From contig JACDUA010000036.1 of NCBI GenBank assembly GCA_013519935.1, positions 1-44,001 on the forward strand: 44,001 nucleotides of DNA, in the 5' to 3' direction. Under the pieces are notes generated by a model. That model searched no databases, was not told where the DNA came from, and saw only the letters and a list, made by a program, of their open reading frames with translations. A program made the translations under genes and the position numbers. Positions 9,271 to 17,515 of this stretch are shown here, piece after piece; position 1 is the first letter of the stretch; each line of letters starts with the position of its first letter. The DNA comes from Ectothiorhodospiraceae bacterium WFHF3C12. GTDB taxonomy: Bacteria; Pseudomonadota; Gammaproteobacteria; Nitrococcales; Nitrococcaceae.

Positions 9271-9283
9271 CAATACAGTATTG
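9271..9283. promoter_or_regulatory. Perfect dyad upstream of moaA
   Basis: CAATACaGTATTG is a perfect 6+1+6 palindrome 126 bp upstream of the moaA start. A second CAATAC half-site follows 10 bp after it (9293-9298). This is in a promoter-like, less GC-rich patch. It could be an operator, but it does not match the ModE consensus I know, and no cognate regulator is evident. Confidence 0.3.
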
Positions 9284-9393
9284 CCGTGACATCAATACTA
9301 GTTCAGCCACGCGCGGGGACAATCATCCGGAGGGAGTAGGATCGCGGGCGTGTCCGACTTCGCGGTTTCGTTTGGGGCTGAGCGTGCCATGGC

Positions 9394-9570
9394 GGCCGGC
9401 TGGAGGCGCTTCACCGTCTGGCGACCAGGATTGCGGCGCACTTCCATGTGCGCCGTCCCTTCGGGACCGCCGGCCTGACGGCCGGCGTCCAAAATCGCTC
9501 CCGGCGATTTTGTCGAACCAGGGTCCGAACCAGGGCTATCCCCTCAGCAACAAAAAAAGGGCCCACCGGT
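9394..9570. repeat. 177-bp direct repeat, copy 1
   Basis: First copy of a near-identical tandem repeat; the second copy starts 189 bp later. The unit contains several compact hairpins: CGGCGCA/TGCGCCG, GTCCC-ttc-GGGAC and AAAATCGC-tcccg-GCGATTTT. It ends with the seven-A tract and left half (GGGCCCAC) of the tRNA-Gln terminator, but lacks the right half of that stem. Three differences from copy 2 are visible, all transitions, which suggests a recent duplication. Confidence 0.9.
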
Positions 9571-9582
9571 GGTGGCGTCGAT

Positions 9583-9759
9583 GGCCGGCTGGAGGCGCTT
9601 CACCGTCTGGCGACCAGGATTGCGGCGCACTTCCGTGTGCGCCGTCCCTTCGGGACCGCCGGCCTGGCGGCCGACGTCCAAAATCGCTCCCGGCGATTTT
9701 GTCGAACCAGGGTCCGAACCAGGGCTATCCCCTCAGCAACAAAAAAAGGGCCCACCGGT
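9583..9759. repeat. 177-bp direct repeat, copy 2
   Basis: Second copy of the repeat, separated from copy 1 by a 12-bp spacer (9571-9582). Its right end lies inside the loop of the intact terminator that follows tRNA-Gln, so the ancestral unit was most likely this one, next to the tRNA. No coding capacity is supported; open frames through it are artefacts of the repetition. Confidence 0.9.
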
Positions 9760-9773
9760 AGTGGGCCCTTTTT
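9741..9773 (-). terminator. Rho-independent terminator after tRNA-Gln
   Basis: A perfect 8-bp GC stem (GGGCCCAC / GTGGGCCC) with a 5-base loop is flanked by seven A on the left and five T on the right. Read on the minus strand it is a strong hairpin followed by seven U, placed directly after the tRNA 3' end. It could also work in the plus direction. Confidence 0.9.
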
Positions 9774-9777
9774 CTGT

Positions 9778-9851
9778 TGGCTGGGGGACCAGGATTCGAA
9801 CCTGGGTTGGCGGAGCCAGAATCCGCAGTCCTACCGCTAGACGATCCCCCA
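9778..9851 (-). tRNA. tRNA-Gln (anticodon CUG)
   Basis: The 74-nt minus-strand sequence folds as a cloverleaf: acceptor TGGGGGA/TCCCCCA, D-arm with AGCGGTAGG, anticodon stem GCGGA/TCCGC around loop TTCTGGC (anticodon CTG), T-arm with GGTTCGAATCC, discriminator G and an encoded CCA. The U1-A72 pair is a feature of bacterial tRNA-Gln. A terminator follows at once, and the gene sits 24 bp downstream of rpsI on the same strand. Confidence 0.97.
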
Positions 9852-9875
9852 ATAACCGGTGCGCCTGTCTGGCTC

Positions 9876-10268
9876 TTAGCGCTTGGAGAACTGGGTGGCG
9901 CGGCGGGCCTTGTGCAGGCCGATCTTCTTGCGCTCGACCTTACGGTCGTCACGGGTGACGTAGCCGGCCCGGCGCAGGCTCGACTTCATCTCGCCGTCGT
10001 ACTCGACCAACGCCCGGGTGATGCCGTGACGGATCGCGCCGGCCTGGCCGCTCATGCCGCCGCCGTGGACGGTGACCTGAACGTCGAACTTGTCCAGCAT
10101 GTCGGCAAGCTCCAGCGGCTGGCGAACGATCATCCGGGCGGTCTCACGGCCGAAGTACTCATCGATGCCGCGGCCGTTGATCTTGATCTCGCCGTTGCCC
10201 GGACGCAGGAACACCCGCGCGCTGGAGGTCTTGCGTCGCCCGGTGCCGTAGTAGTTTTCGGTCGCCAT
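9876..10268 (-). CDS. rpsI: 30S ribosomal protein S9
   Basis: The 130-aa ribosomal protein S9 is fully recognisable: N-terminal [16 protein letters not shown], the central [15 protein letters not shown] block, and the basic C-terminal tail ending in ATQFSKR, which reaches toward P-site tRNA in the ribosome. It lies 44 bp downstream of rplM, the universal L13-S9 operon. tRNA-Gln follows on the same strand. Confidence 0.98.
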   Translation of the reverse strand: MATENYYGTGRRKTSSARVFLRPGNGEIKINGRGIDEYFGRETARMIVRQPLELADMLDKFDVQVTVHGGGMSGQAGAIRHGITRALVEYDGEMKSSLRRAGYVTRDDRKVERKKIGLHKARRATQFSKR

Positions 10269-10312
10269 ATGCTCTTTGTTCCGTCGATTCCGCTATCGCG
10301 CTACGCGCTGAT

Positions 10313-10741
10313 TCAGATGTCCAGGGCCTGGGGCTGCTGAGCGTGATGCTGGTGTTCCGGGCCGGTATAGACCTTCAGCTTCTTCATCATCTGCCGGCCC
10401 AGGCGGTTGCGGGGCATCATACCTTTCACCGCGCTGAACAGCACGCGCTCCGGCGCCTTCTGCATGAGCTTCTCGTAGGAGATGCTCTTGAGGTTGCCGA
10501 CCCAGCCCGTGTGGTGATGATACATCTTGTCACGGGCCTTCTTGCCCGTCACGGCCACCTTGTCCACGTTGACCACGACGATGTAGTCGCCGGTATCCAC
10601 GTGCGGCGTGTACTGGGGCTTGTGCTTGCCGCGCAGGCGGAACGCGATTTCCGAGGCGAGACGGCCCAGCGTCTTGCCGCTGGCGTCCACCACGTACCAG
10701 TCCCGCTGCACGTCAGCCGGTTTGGCGCTGAAGGTCTTCAT
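10313..10741 (-). CDS. rplM: 50S ribosomal protein L13
   Basis: The 142-aa L13 protein begins [20 protein letters not shown] and carries DVIVVVN-like, [14 protein letters not shown] and [12 protein letters not shown] segments typical of the family; length matches E. coli L13 (142 aa). It is first in the rplM-rpsI operon. In other bacteria L13 represses its own operon through the mRNA leader; the leader here was not resolved into a structure. Confidence 0.98.
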   Translation of the reverse strand: MKTFSAKPADVQRDWYVVDASGKTLGRLASEIAFRLRGKHKPQYTPHVDTGDYIVVVNVDKVAVTGKKARDKMYHHHTGWVGNLKSISYEKLMQKAPERVLFSAVKGMMPRNRLGRQMMKKLKVYTGPEHQHHAQQPQALDI

Positions 10742-11095
10742 GAGAAACCTGACTCCGACGCATGTACTCGTCTACGAAGGGCGGGAATAGTACAAGAATC
10801 GGTATCGGCATACAAGGCACCGGAACCCACCCGCAAGACCGGCGCCGGAATCGCCCGCAGGCGCAATATTCGCGGACAAAAAAATAGCGCAGCCGCAAGA
10901 TCGCCACTGCGCATTCTGGTCATTACACCAAAGGAGAATGGAGGAGAGCTGCCAGTCGCTGGTATTGCACCACCGTGCCGACAGCTGAGAACAGGTTCTC
11001 ATGTTGCAGCGCACATGTCAATCGGTTCATGTCCGCGTATCACTGCGCGCCGGCGGGAAACGCAAGGATTCGACGGCTCGCCGTGCCGCGCTTGC
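10742..11095. other. rplM upstream region with dyad at 10987-11000
   Basis: These 354 bp hold no gene I can support. They should contain the rplM promoter and leader (minus strand). The one distinct signal is GAGAACagGTTCTC at 10987-11000, a perfect 6+2+6 dyad, which could be a regulator operator. A-rich runs near 10878-10886 may be promoter DNA. No terminator with a T-tract was seen. Confidence 0.4.
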
Positions 11096-11404
11096 CTAGA
11101 TTTTCAACCGTTCCACCGGCCGGCCATTGACCAGATGCTCTTCGATGATCTCGTCGAGATCCTCCTTGTCCACGTACGTGTACCAGGTCTCCTCCGGGTA
11201 GACCACGATCACCGGTCCCTCGCTGCAACGATCCAGGCAGCCCGCGTCGTTGACGCGGATGCGTCCCTGGCCATTGAGGCCCAGAGCCTTGACCCGCTCC
11301 TTTACATAGGCACGCGCCTCCGCGGCACCGGCGTTCTGGCAGCACTCGCGGCCGTCCGTGCGCAGGTTCGTGCAAAAGAAGACGTGATGTTGATAGTAGG
11401 ACAT
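11096..11404 (-). CDS. Thioredoxin-like [2Fe-2S] ferredoxin-domain protein
   Basis: The 102-aa protein matches the small thioredoxin-fold ferredoxins related to the NuoE C-terminal domain. Cysteines are arranged as expected: one in HHVFFCTN (C11), a pair in GRECCQN (C21/C22) and two in DAGCLDRCSEGP. The C-terminal WYTYVDKEDLDEIIEEHL block is typical. Its role is probably low-potential electron transfer, partner unknown. It is divergent from coq7. Confidence 0.85.
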   Translation of the reverse strand: MSYYQHHVFFCTNLRTDGRECCQNAGAAEARAYVKERVKALGLNGQGRIRVNDAGCLDRCSEGPVIVVYPEETWYTYVDKEDLDEIIEEHLVNGRPVERLKI

Positions 11405-11570
11405 GGATTCAGCCGTTCTCCGACGCTGCTCCGCGGCCCGGGCAGACCCGCTCCCCTGCTTAGTGCCTTGCGGAGCACTGGGTTAGAATCTGCGAAGCAT
11501 ATGTACTTATCCCGACCGAGGCAAAGCGCCGGCGCCACTGGCGCCGGACCGCTCAAGGGAGCAACCCTTC

Positions 11571-12215
11571 ATGCAGGATCGTGCCTATAGCCTTGCCGAC
11601 AGGCTGCTCATGCAGTTCGACCAGGGTCTGCGCACCGTGTTCGGCCAGCCGCAGACCACGGGCCGGCCGGACCCGGCTGGAAGCGCCGAGGAAGCCGCGC
11701 TGACGGATGAGGAACGCAGTCGCTCCATGCGATTGATGCGCGTCAATCACACCGGCGAGATCTGCGCTCAGGCCCTCTACCAGGGCCAGGCGCTAACCGC
11801 GCGCAGCGAGCGCGTGCGGGAGGCCATGAAGGAGGCGGCGGCCGAGGAGAATGACCACCTGGACTGGTGCCAGCGGCGCGTGGAGGCCCTAGGCGGCCGG
11901 ACCAGCCGTCTGAACCCGCTCTTCTACCTCGGCTCCCTCGGCGTCGGCGCTCTGGCCGGTGCCATCGGCGACCGCTGGAGCCTGGGCTTTCTGGCCGAGA
12001 CCGAGCGCCAAGTGGTGCGCCACCTGGACGGCCACCTGCAACGCATGCCCGCGGGCGACGCCGTCAGCCGCGCCATCGCCGAACAGATGCGCGAAGACGA
12101 GGGCCGGCACGCCACCACCGCCGTAGAACACGGCGCCGCCGAGCTGCCGGAGCCCGTCAAGCGGTTCATGGGGCTGTCGTCGAAGGTCATGACCACGACC
12201 ACTTACTGGGTGTGA
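11571..12215 (+). CDS. coq7: Ubiquinone biosynthesis diiron hydroxylase
   Basis: The 214-aa product hydroxylates 2-octaprenyl-3-methyl-6-methoxy-1,4-benzoquinol, a late step in ubiquinone synthesis (COQ7/UbiF-replacing type). Diiron ligand motifs are visible: NHTGEICAQALYQGQ, EEENDHLDWC-like (AAAEENDHLDW), TERQVVRHLDGHL and the C-terminal EDEGRHATTA. A ribosome-binding site AAGGGAG precedes ATG 11571. It converges with speD. The neighbourhood coq7-speD-OsmC-crp is the same as in Pseudomonas. Confidence 0.95.
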   Translation: MQDRAYSLADRLLMQFDQGLRTVFGQPQTTGRPDPAGSAEEAALTDEERSRSMRLMRVNHTGEICAQALYQGQALTARSERVREAMKEAAAEENDHLDWCQRRVEALGGRTSRLNPLFYLGSLGVGALAGAIGDRWSLGFLAETERQVVRHLDGHLQRMPAGDAVSRAIAEQMREDEGRHATTAVEHGAAELPEPVKRFMGLSSKVMTTTTYWV

Positions 12216-12435
12216 TGGCGCTGCGCGCCTGGGTACCGCGTGGGCTCGTGTCGGCGCGGCCCCCTGGCCGCGAATTCCTTCAAGGAACGGCTGTTTCGGC
12301 CGCCGTCAGGCTGACTAAACAGAATTCGACCTGAATGGATTCGATTCGCGGCAAGGGACCGCTCCTACGGCGAGCACGGAAGTCCCATGGGTACGGGACG
12401 GAACCGCTGCCGGAGCGCCGCAAGGCACGCCGCGT

Positions 12436-13254
12436 TCAAACCTCCTGCGTCGGCAGCAGGTTGCGGCCGGAGAAGATCTCCATCATTTCCCGGCGCAGCT
12501 GCCGGCGGATCTCTTCCTTTTCGTCCACGGAGAGGTTCTCCGAGGACTCGCCGAAGAGATAATCGTCGATGTCCCAGTCCTTGAGCAGCATCTTGGTATG
12601 GAAGATGTTCTCCTGGAACACGTTGACGTCGATGGTGTGGTACTTCTGCTTGGTGTCGTCCGCCACGTAGTTCTGGATCGAGTTGATCTCGTGGTCGATG
12701 AAGTGCTTGCGCCCTTCCACGTCGCGCGTGAAACCGCGCACGCGGTAATCCATCGTGACGATGTCCGAATCGAAGGAATGGATAAGGTAGTTCAGCGCCT
12801 TAAGCGGTGAGATCAGCCCGCAGGTGGACACGTCGATGTCGGCCCGGAAGGTGCTCACGCCCCGGTAGGGGTGGCTCTCCGGATATGTGTGCACCGTGAT
12901 GTGGCTCTTGTCCAGGTGGGCCAGCACGGTCTCGGGAAGGGGACCCGGGGAGGCCGGTGCGGTAACATACGTCTCCTGCTGATGCTCGTCGCCCTCGGCG
13001 ATGAGCATGGTCACGCTTGCCCCCTGCGGCTCGTAATCCTCGCGGGCGATGTTCAGCACCGTCGCCCCGATGATTTCCGAGACCGTCGACAGGATCTGCG
13101 TCAGCCGCTCGGCGTTGTACACCTCGTCAATGTACTCGATGTACTCCTGACGCTGAGCCGGCGTTTTGGCGTAGCAAATGTCGTAGATGTTGAAGCTCAG
13201 CGATTTCGTGAGGTTGTTGAAACCGTGGAGCTTCACCCGTTCCTGCTGCGCCAA
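12436..13254 (-). CDS. speD: S-adenosylmethionine decarboxylase proenzyme
   Basis: The 272-aa pyruvoyl enzyme supplies decarboxylated SAM for spermidine synthesis. [20 protein letters not shown] at the N-terminus matches the E. coli-type (class 1A) family. The self-cleavage site is in [13 protein letters not shown]: cleavage before S117 would generate the pyruvoyl group. The processed C-terminal chain has [21 protein letters not shown] chose the TTG at 13254 because GGAGG lies eight bases upstream; another TTG at 13269 would remove that site. Length agrees with the 264-aa E. coli protein. speE is not in the window. Confidence 0.94.
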   Translation of the reverse strand: MAQQERVKLHGFNNLTKSLSFNIYDICYAKTPAQRQEYIEYIDEVYNAERLTQILSTVSEIIGATVLNIAREDYEPQGASVTMLIAEGDEHQQETYVTAPASPGPLPETVLAHLDKSHITVHTYPESHPYRGVSTFRADIDVSTCGLISPLKALNYLIHSFDSDIVTMDYRVRGFTRDVEGRKHFIDHEINSIQNYVADDTKQKYHTIDVNVFQENIFHTKMLLKDWDIDDYLFGESSENLSVDEKEEIRRQLRREMMEIFSGRNLLPTQEV

Positions 13255-13301
13255 CGCTGAGTCCTCCAAGCTGCCGGTTGCGGATAGGGCCGCGACGCGG
13301 G

Positions 13302-13724
13302 TCAGGCCGTCGCGGCCAGGACCTCGTGGTCGTGCGTGATCTCGGCGCTGCGCGCCAACATGATGGACGCCGAGCAGTATTTCTCGGCGGACAGGCGCAC
13401 CGCACGCGCAACGGCGGCGTCTGAGAGTCCCCTGCCGGTGACGCGGTAGTGCATGTGAATGCGGGTGAAGACCTTGGGCGGCGTCTCGGCGCGTTCGGCC
13501 TCAAGGTCCACCACGCAGTCGGTCACGTCATGGCGTCCTTTCTGGAGGATATGGACGACATCGAAGGCGGAACACCCCCCGAGACCGAGCAGCAGCATCT
13601 CCATGGGCCGAACGCCCAGGTTACGGCCGCCGAACTCCGGCGGGCCGTCCATCAGCACGGTGTGCCCGCTCGCCGCGGTGCCCTCGAACGCGACACCGTC
13701 GCGCCAGCTCACGGTCGCCTTCAT
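13302..13724 (-). CDS. OsmC/YhfA-family protein
   Basis: The 140-aa protein begins [20 protein letters not shown] and has the OsmC-fold blocks [19 protein letters not shown], with the first conserved cysteine, and [16 protein letters not shown], with the second. These two cysteines are the peroxidatic pair in OsmC/Ohr relatives; the YhfA subgroup function is unsettled. ATG 13724 has GGAG six bases upstream. It lies upstream of speD on the same strand and is divergent from the crp-like gene, as in Pseudomonas next to vfr. Confidence 0.88.
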   Translation of the reverse strand: MKATVSWRDGVAFEGTAASGHTVLMDGPPEFGGRNLGVRPMEMLLLGLGGCSAFDVVHILQKGRHDVTDCVVDLEAERAETPPKVFTRIHMHYRVTGRGLSDAAVARAVRLSAEKYCSASIMLARSAEITHDHEVLAATA

Positions 13725-14049
13725 CCCCGACTCCAATAACAGAAAAGGATCCGCCGGCACGGGATGTCATCCGGGCCACGCCGCCCAGGCCCTTGTGTCG
13801 GGCGCTGTGACAGCAGGCGGACCGGCTGCGTTCCCGGGACCTGACGAGACCCTTTCGGCAATGTAATCGAACAGTATAACGGTGCAGGCCAGACGCGGGG
13901 AAGCGCCGCCGCCGATCCGTCGCCGAACCCCGACGAAAGTGGGCGGAAATGGCCCTGGAAGCAAAATTTTTCTTGCCTCAAGGAAGCGCTTGTACTACGA
14001 ATAGGCGTAAGCGACCTGAGAAGTGCGTCGCAGTCCAACGGGATCAATA

Positions 14050-14688
14050 ATGGTACAGGTAGCTAGGGACTTATCTCACAAGCCTTCCATAGACAACCTT
14101 CTGCGGTACTGCCACCGGCGCAGATATCCGCCGAAAACGGTTGTCATTTACGCGGGAGATACCTCCGACGCGCTCTATTACATCATCGAGGGCTCGGTGA
14201 GCGTTCTCATGGACGACGAGAGCGGTCACGAGCTGGTGCTTTCCTATCTCAACGCCGGCGACTTCTTCGGCGAGATGGGGATCTTCAGCGAAGACCGCAC
14301 CCGCAGCGCCTGGATTCGGACCCGCACTCACTGCGAACTGGCCGAAATCAGCTACAGCCGCTTCCGGCAGGTGGCAGAACAGGACAACCAGATCCTGTTT
14401 CACCTGGCGGGACAGATGGCCGACCGCCTGCGCAAGACCAGCCGCAAGGTCGGCGACCTCGCCTTCCTGGACGTCACCGGCCGCATCGCCCGGACCCTGC
14501 TCGATCTGTGCAAGGAGCCGGACGCCATGACCCACCCCGATGGCATGCAGATCCGCATAACCCGCCAGGAGCTGGGGCGAATCGTGGGTTGTTCCCGGGA
14601 AATGGTGGGCCGTGTACTCAAGGATCTGGAGGAGCAGGGCCTGATCTCGGTGAGCGGCAAGACCATGGTGGTGTTCAACACCCGCTAG
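14050..14688 (+). CDS. crp: cAMP-responsive regulator, CRP/Vfr family
   Basis: The 212-aa product has a cNMP-binding domain with GEMGIF (74-79) and RSAW (85-88), equivalent to the E72/R82/S83 cAMP contacts of E. coli CRP, then the dimerisation helix ([15 protein letters not shown]) and a C-terminal HTH ([20 protein letters not shown]) with the recognition helix RE..GR of CRP. I chose ATG 14050; the frame is open to 14023. The close neighbourhood of trpC, OsmC and speD matches Pseudomonas vfr, so Vfr-like global control is likely. It converges with trpC. Confidence 0.93.
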   Translation: MVQVARDLSHKPSIDNLLRYCHRRRYPPKTVVIYAGDTSDALYYIIEGSVSVLMDDESGHELVLSYLNAGDFFGEMGIFSEDRTRSAWIRTRTHCELAEISYSRFRQVAEQDNQILFHLAGQMADRLRKTSRKVGDLAFLDVTGRIARTLLDLCKEPDAMTHPDGMQIRITRQELGRIVGCSREMVGRVLKDLEEQGLISVSGKTMVVFNTR

Positions 14689-14739
14689 AAAGCGGTGAAT
14701 CAGCCACGTGCGGCTGTAGCGGGGAACCGCCGCGGCCGC

Positions 14740-15537
14740 CTAGCGAAAGATCGCTTTCAGGGCTTCGCCCGGATCGGCCGCCCGCATGAACGCCTCCCCC
14801 ACGAGAAAGGCGTGCACGCCGTGGTCACTCATGTAGGCCACCTCCTCGCGGGTATGTATCCCGCTCTCGGTCACCAGCAGGCAGTCTTCCGGCACCTTCG
14901 CGCGCAGACGCAGCGTGGTCTCGATGTCGGTCTCGAAGGTGCGCAGATCGCGGTTGTTGATGCCCAGCAGCGGTGGTGACAGGGCCAGCGCGCGCTCCAG
15001 CTCCGCCTCGTCGTGGACTTCGACCAGCACGTCCATACCCAGCTCGCCCGCCAGCCCGTGGAGCTCCGCCAGGGCCGCGTCACCCAGCGCCGCGGCGATG
15101 AGGAGGATGCAGTCCGCCCCCAGCGCCCGGGCCTCGTAGACCTGATACGCGTCGATGATGAAGTCCTTGCGCAGCACCGGCAGCTCGCAGGCAGCCCGCG
15201 CCCGAACCAGATCATCGTCACTGCCCTGGAAATAGTCCTCGTCGGTAAGCACGGACAGGCAGCTGGCGCCGCCGGCCTGGTAGCTGCGGGCGATGGCGGC
15301 GGGATCGAAATCCTCTCGCAGCAGCCCCTTGCTCGGCGACGCCCGTTTGACCTCGGCGATGACACCCGCGCGCCCCGCGTCGATGTCGCTCTGCAGGGCC
15401 TGACGGAACCCCCGCGGCGGATCGGCGGATTCCACCCGCTTGGCGAAGGCCTGCAGGGTCACCTGCTCGCTGCGCTCGGCAACGATCTCGGCCTTGCGCC
15501 GCAGGATTCGCTTGAGAATATCGGGCGTGTCGCTCAT
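14740..15537 (-). CDS. trpC: Indole-3-glycerol-phosphate synthase
   Basis: The 265-aa TIM-barrel enzyme closes the indole ring in tryptophan synthesis. Visible motifs: [58 protein letters not shown] (a run of family residues), [28 protein letters not shown] and VTESGI. It is the monofunctional form, not a TrpC-TrpF fusion. It ends the trpG-trpD-trpC gene set with a 43-bp gap after trpD. Confidence 0.97.
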   Translation of the reverse strand: MSDTPDILKRILRRKAEIVAERSEQVTLQAFAKRVESADPPRGFRQALQSDIDAGRAGVIAEVKRASPSKGLLREDFDPAAIARSYQAGGASCLSVLTDEDYFQGSDDDLVRARAACELPVLRKDFIIDAYQVYEARALGADCILLIAAALGDAALAELHGLAGELGMDVLVEVHDEAELERALALSPPLLGINNRDLRTFETDIETTLRLRAKVPEDCLLVTESGIHTREEVAYMSDHGVHAFLVGEAFMRAADPGEALKAIFR

Positions 15538-15580
15538 GGACGCGATCCTTGTATGTCCTGCCGCGGCTGCCCGGGCCGGG

Positions 15581-16603
15581 CTAACCGGGAAACTCGTTGG
15601 TAAAGGCAACGAACTCCGCCATTTTCTCGGTGGCGGCGCCGCTGCCCAGGATTGCCCGCGCGCGCTCGACACCGGCGCCGAGATCCGCAGCCAGGCCGGC
15701 CGTGTAGATCGCCGCGCCGGCATTGAGGACGATGATGTCCGCTGCCGGCCCGGGCTCCCCCGCAAAGGCGGAGCGGATCATCTCGAGGCTCTCGGCGGCC
15801 GTCGTGACCCGTACGGCGTCCAGCGGCGCCCGCTGCATGCCGAAATCCTCCGGCGCGATCGTTCGTTCGCTGACCACGCCGTCCCTGAGCTCCGCGATGT
15901 GGGTGGCTGAGCCGATGCTAATCTCGTCCAGGCCGTCCTCCGCGTGGACCACCATGACCTGGTTGCTGCCCAGCTCCTGCAGCACCTCGGCCACCGGCCT
16001 GACCCAGTGGTCGCTGTAGACACCGAGCAGCTGATGCGCCGCGCCGGCCGGGTTGGTCAACGGCCCGAGCAGATTGAACAGCGTGCGCACGCCCATCTCC
16101 TTACGCGGCCCCACGGCGTGTTTCATCGCCGAATGGTGCTGCGGGGCGAACAGAAACCCCACGCCCACCTCGGCGATGCAGCGGGCTACGGTCTCCGGCG
16201 TGAGATCCAGCTTGGCGCCGGCGGCCTCCAGGACATCCGCGCTGCCCGAGGAGCTGGAGACCGAGCGGTTGCCGTGCTTGGCGACCTTGCCGCCGGCCGC
16301 GGCGACCACGAAGGCCGTGGCGGTGGAGACATTGAAGGTGCCCTTGGCGTCGCCACCGGTACCACAGGTGTCGATCAGGTTGAGACCGGCCACGTCGACC
16401 CGGGTGGCGAGCTCGCGCATGACCCGGGCGGCGGCGGCGATCTCGTCCACCGTCTCGCCCTTCATCTGCAGGCCCACCAGGAAACCGCCGATCTGCGCGG
16501 GCGTCGCCTCGCCGGTCATGATGGTCCGCATCACCGTGGTCATCTCGTCCTGGTTGAGATGCTCGCCGCTCATGACGGCGCGGATGGCGCTCTGGATTTC
16601 CAT
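15581..16603 (-). CDS. trpD: Anthranilate phosphoribosyltransferase
   Basis: The 340-aa product transfers phosphoribosyl from PRPP to anthranilate. The PRPP-binding [18 protein letters not shown] block, [19 protein letters not shown] and [20 protein letters not shown] are all conserved. The ATG at 16603 has AGAGGAG upstream; the open frame extends further but into the trpG junction. It is separate from trpG, not fused as in enteric bacteria. It is 37 bp downstream of trpG. Confidence 0.97.
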   Translation of the reverse strand: MEIQSAIRAVMSGEHLNQDEMTTVMRTIMTGEATPAQIGGFLVGLQMKGETVDEIAAAARVMRELATRVDVAGLNLIDTCGTGGDAKGTFNVSTATAFVVAAAGGKVAKHGNRSVSSSSGSADVLEAAGAKLDLTPETVARCIAEVGVGFLFAPQHHSAMKHAVGPRKEMGVRTLFNLLGPLTNPAGAAHQLLGVYSDHWVRPVAEVLQELGSNQVMVVHAEDGLDEISIGSATHIAELRDGVVSERTIAPEDFGMQRAPLDAVRVTTAAESLEMIRSAFAGEPGPAADIIVLNAGAAIYTAGLAADLGAGVERARAILGSGAATEKMAEFVAFTNEFPG

Positions 16604-16640
16604 CGCTTGCTGCTCTCCTCTGCTGACCCCGTGGCCGCGC

Positions 16641-17234
16641 TCAGGCGGCCTGCCTTGGCCGGTCGATGAAGTTGCGCAGGAGCTCATGGCCTGCCTGGGT
16701 CAGAATGGATTCCGGATGGAACTGCACGCCCTCGACGTCCAGGCTGCGATGGCGCACGCCCATGATTTCGTCGAGGGCGCCATCGTCCGTCTCGGTCCAG
16801 GCCGTCACCTCCAGGCACGCGGGCAGGCTGGACTGCTCCAGAACCAGCGAATGATAGCGCGTCGCCTCCAAAGGGTTGGGCAGGCCGCGGAAGACTCCCT
16901 GATCGCGATGATATACGCGGGAGGTCTTGCCGTGCATGACGGTCTTGGCGTGGATCACCTTGCCGCCGAAGGCCTGGCCAGCGGCCTGATGGCCGAGACA
17001 AACCCCCAGCAGCGGAATGCGCCCGGCGAAACGCTCCACAACCGCCAGAGAGATACCGGCCTCGTTGGGCGTGCACGGCCCCGGGGAGATGACGATCTGC
17101 TCCGGCGCCATGGCCTCGATGTCGTCGACGCCAATGGCGTCGTTGCGGTGTACGGCAACCTCCACGCCCAGCTCGCCGAGGTACTGAACCAGGTTGTAGG
17201 TGAAGGAATCGTAGTTGTCGATCATCAACAGCAT
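16641..17234 (-). CDS. trpG: Anthranilate synthase glutaminase subunit
   Basis: The 197-aa class I glutamine amidotransferase supplies ammonia to TrpE (and often to PabB). It begins [20 protein letters not shown]; the nucleophile is C79 in LLGVCLGHQ, and the His-Glu of the triad are in [18 protein letters not shown] is the usual TrpG/PabA segment. ATG 17234 has GAGG nine bases upstream. An inverted-repeat element (17247-17515) lies between it and trpE, so its expression may depend on read-through of that element or a promoter within it. Confidence 0.96.
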   Translation of the reverse strand: MLLMIDNYDSFTYNLVQYLGELGVEVAVHRNDAIGVDDIEAMAPEQIVISPGPCTPNEAGISLAVVERFAGRIPLLGVCLGHQAAGQAFGGKVIHAKTVMHGKTSRVYHRDQGVFRGLPNPLEATRYHSLVLEQSSLPACLEVTAWTETDDGALDEIMGVRHRSLDVEGVQFHPESILTQAGHELLRNFIDRPRQAA

Positions 17235-17246
17235 GGCGGTGACCTC

Positions 17247-17515
17247 AGTGTACTGCCCCATGAATAACGTACCTGTCAGCGAGCCGCCAGGCGGTCAGAT
17301 GCAAGGCGCGGCGCGCAGCGCCGTAGCCGGCTACGGTCAAGCGACGCAACGCAGCCAGATGGCCGCCTGGCGGCTCGCCCGAAGGGAGCCCCGCAAAAGC
17401 GCCTCGGCAAGGCGGCGTGCGCAGTGAATGGCCGTCGCCCTTTACCAGAATGCCAACGTAGTCGAGGCGCTTTTGCGGGGCTCTGACGGGCACGTTATTT
17501 ATGGGACAGCACACT
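17247..17515. mobile_element. MITE-like element between trpE and trpG
   Basis: This 269-bp segment is bounded by about 33-bp imperfect terminal inverted repeats with consensus AGTGTRCTGYCCCATRAATA then ACGTRCCYGTCAG; the five mismatches are all transitions. Inside are two nested perfect inverted repeats: a 16-bp pair (17279-17294 with 17363-17378) and a 21-bp pair (17386-17406 with 17463-17483). There is no transposase. A minus-strand frame stays open through the whole element, but I take it as repeat-derived. The outer base on the trpE side is the last base of the trpE stop codon. The flanks read CTC and CTA, so no exact target duplication is seen. Confidence 0.8.

Noticed and set aside
9146-9300. 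Moco riboswitch upstream of moaA
   Set aside because: I looked for a compact multi-stem leader as in enteric moaA and did not see one; only a DNA dyad stands out. A covariance search would settle it.
9012-9840. Plus-strand frames with internally repeated peptide
   Set aside because: The repetition is produced by the 177-bp DNA duplication. The frames overlap moaA antisense and have no start signals or family features.
9725-9952. Minus-strand open frame across the tRNA-Gln gene with SSSGRTADSGSANPGSNPG
   Set aside because: This is the familiar false translation of tRNA sequence. The tRNA and its terminator explain the region.
17245-17514. 89-aa minus-strand frame covering the MITE-like element
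   Set aside because: It coincides with the inverted-repeat element end to end; its composition reflects the repeat. No family or independent start signal supports it.
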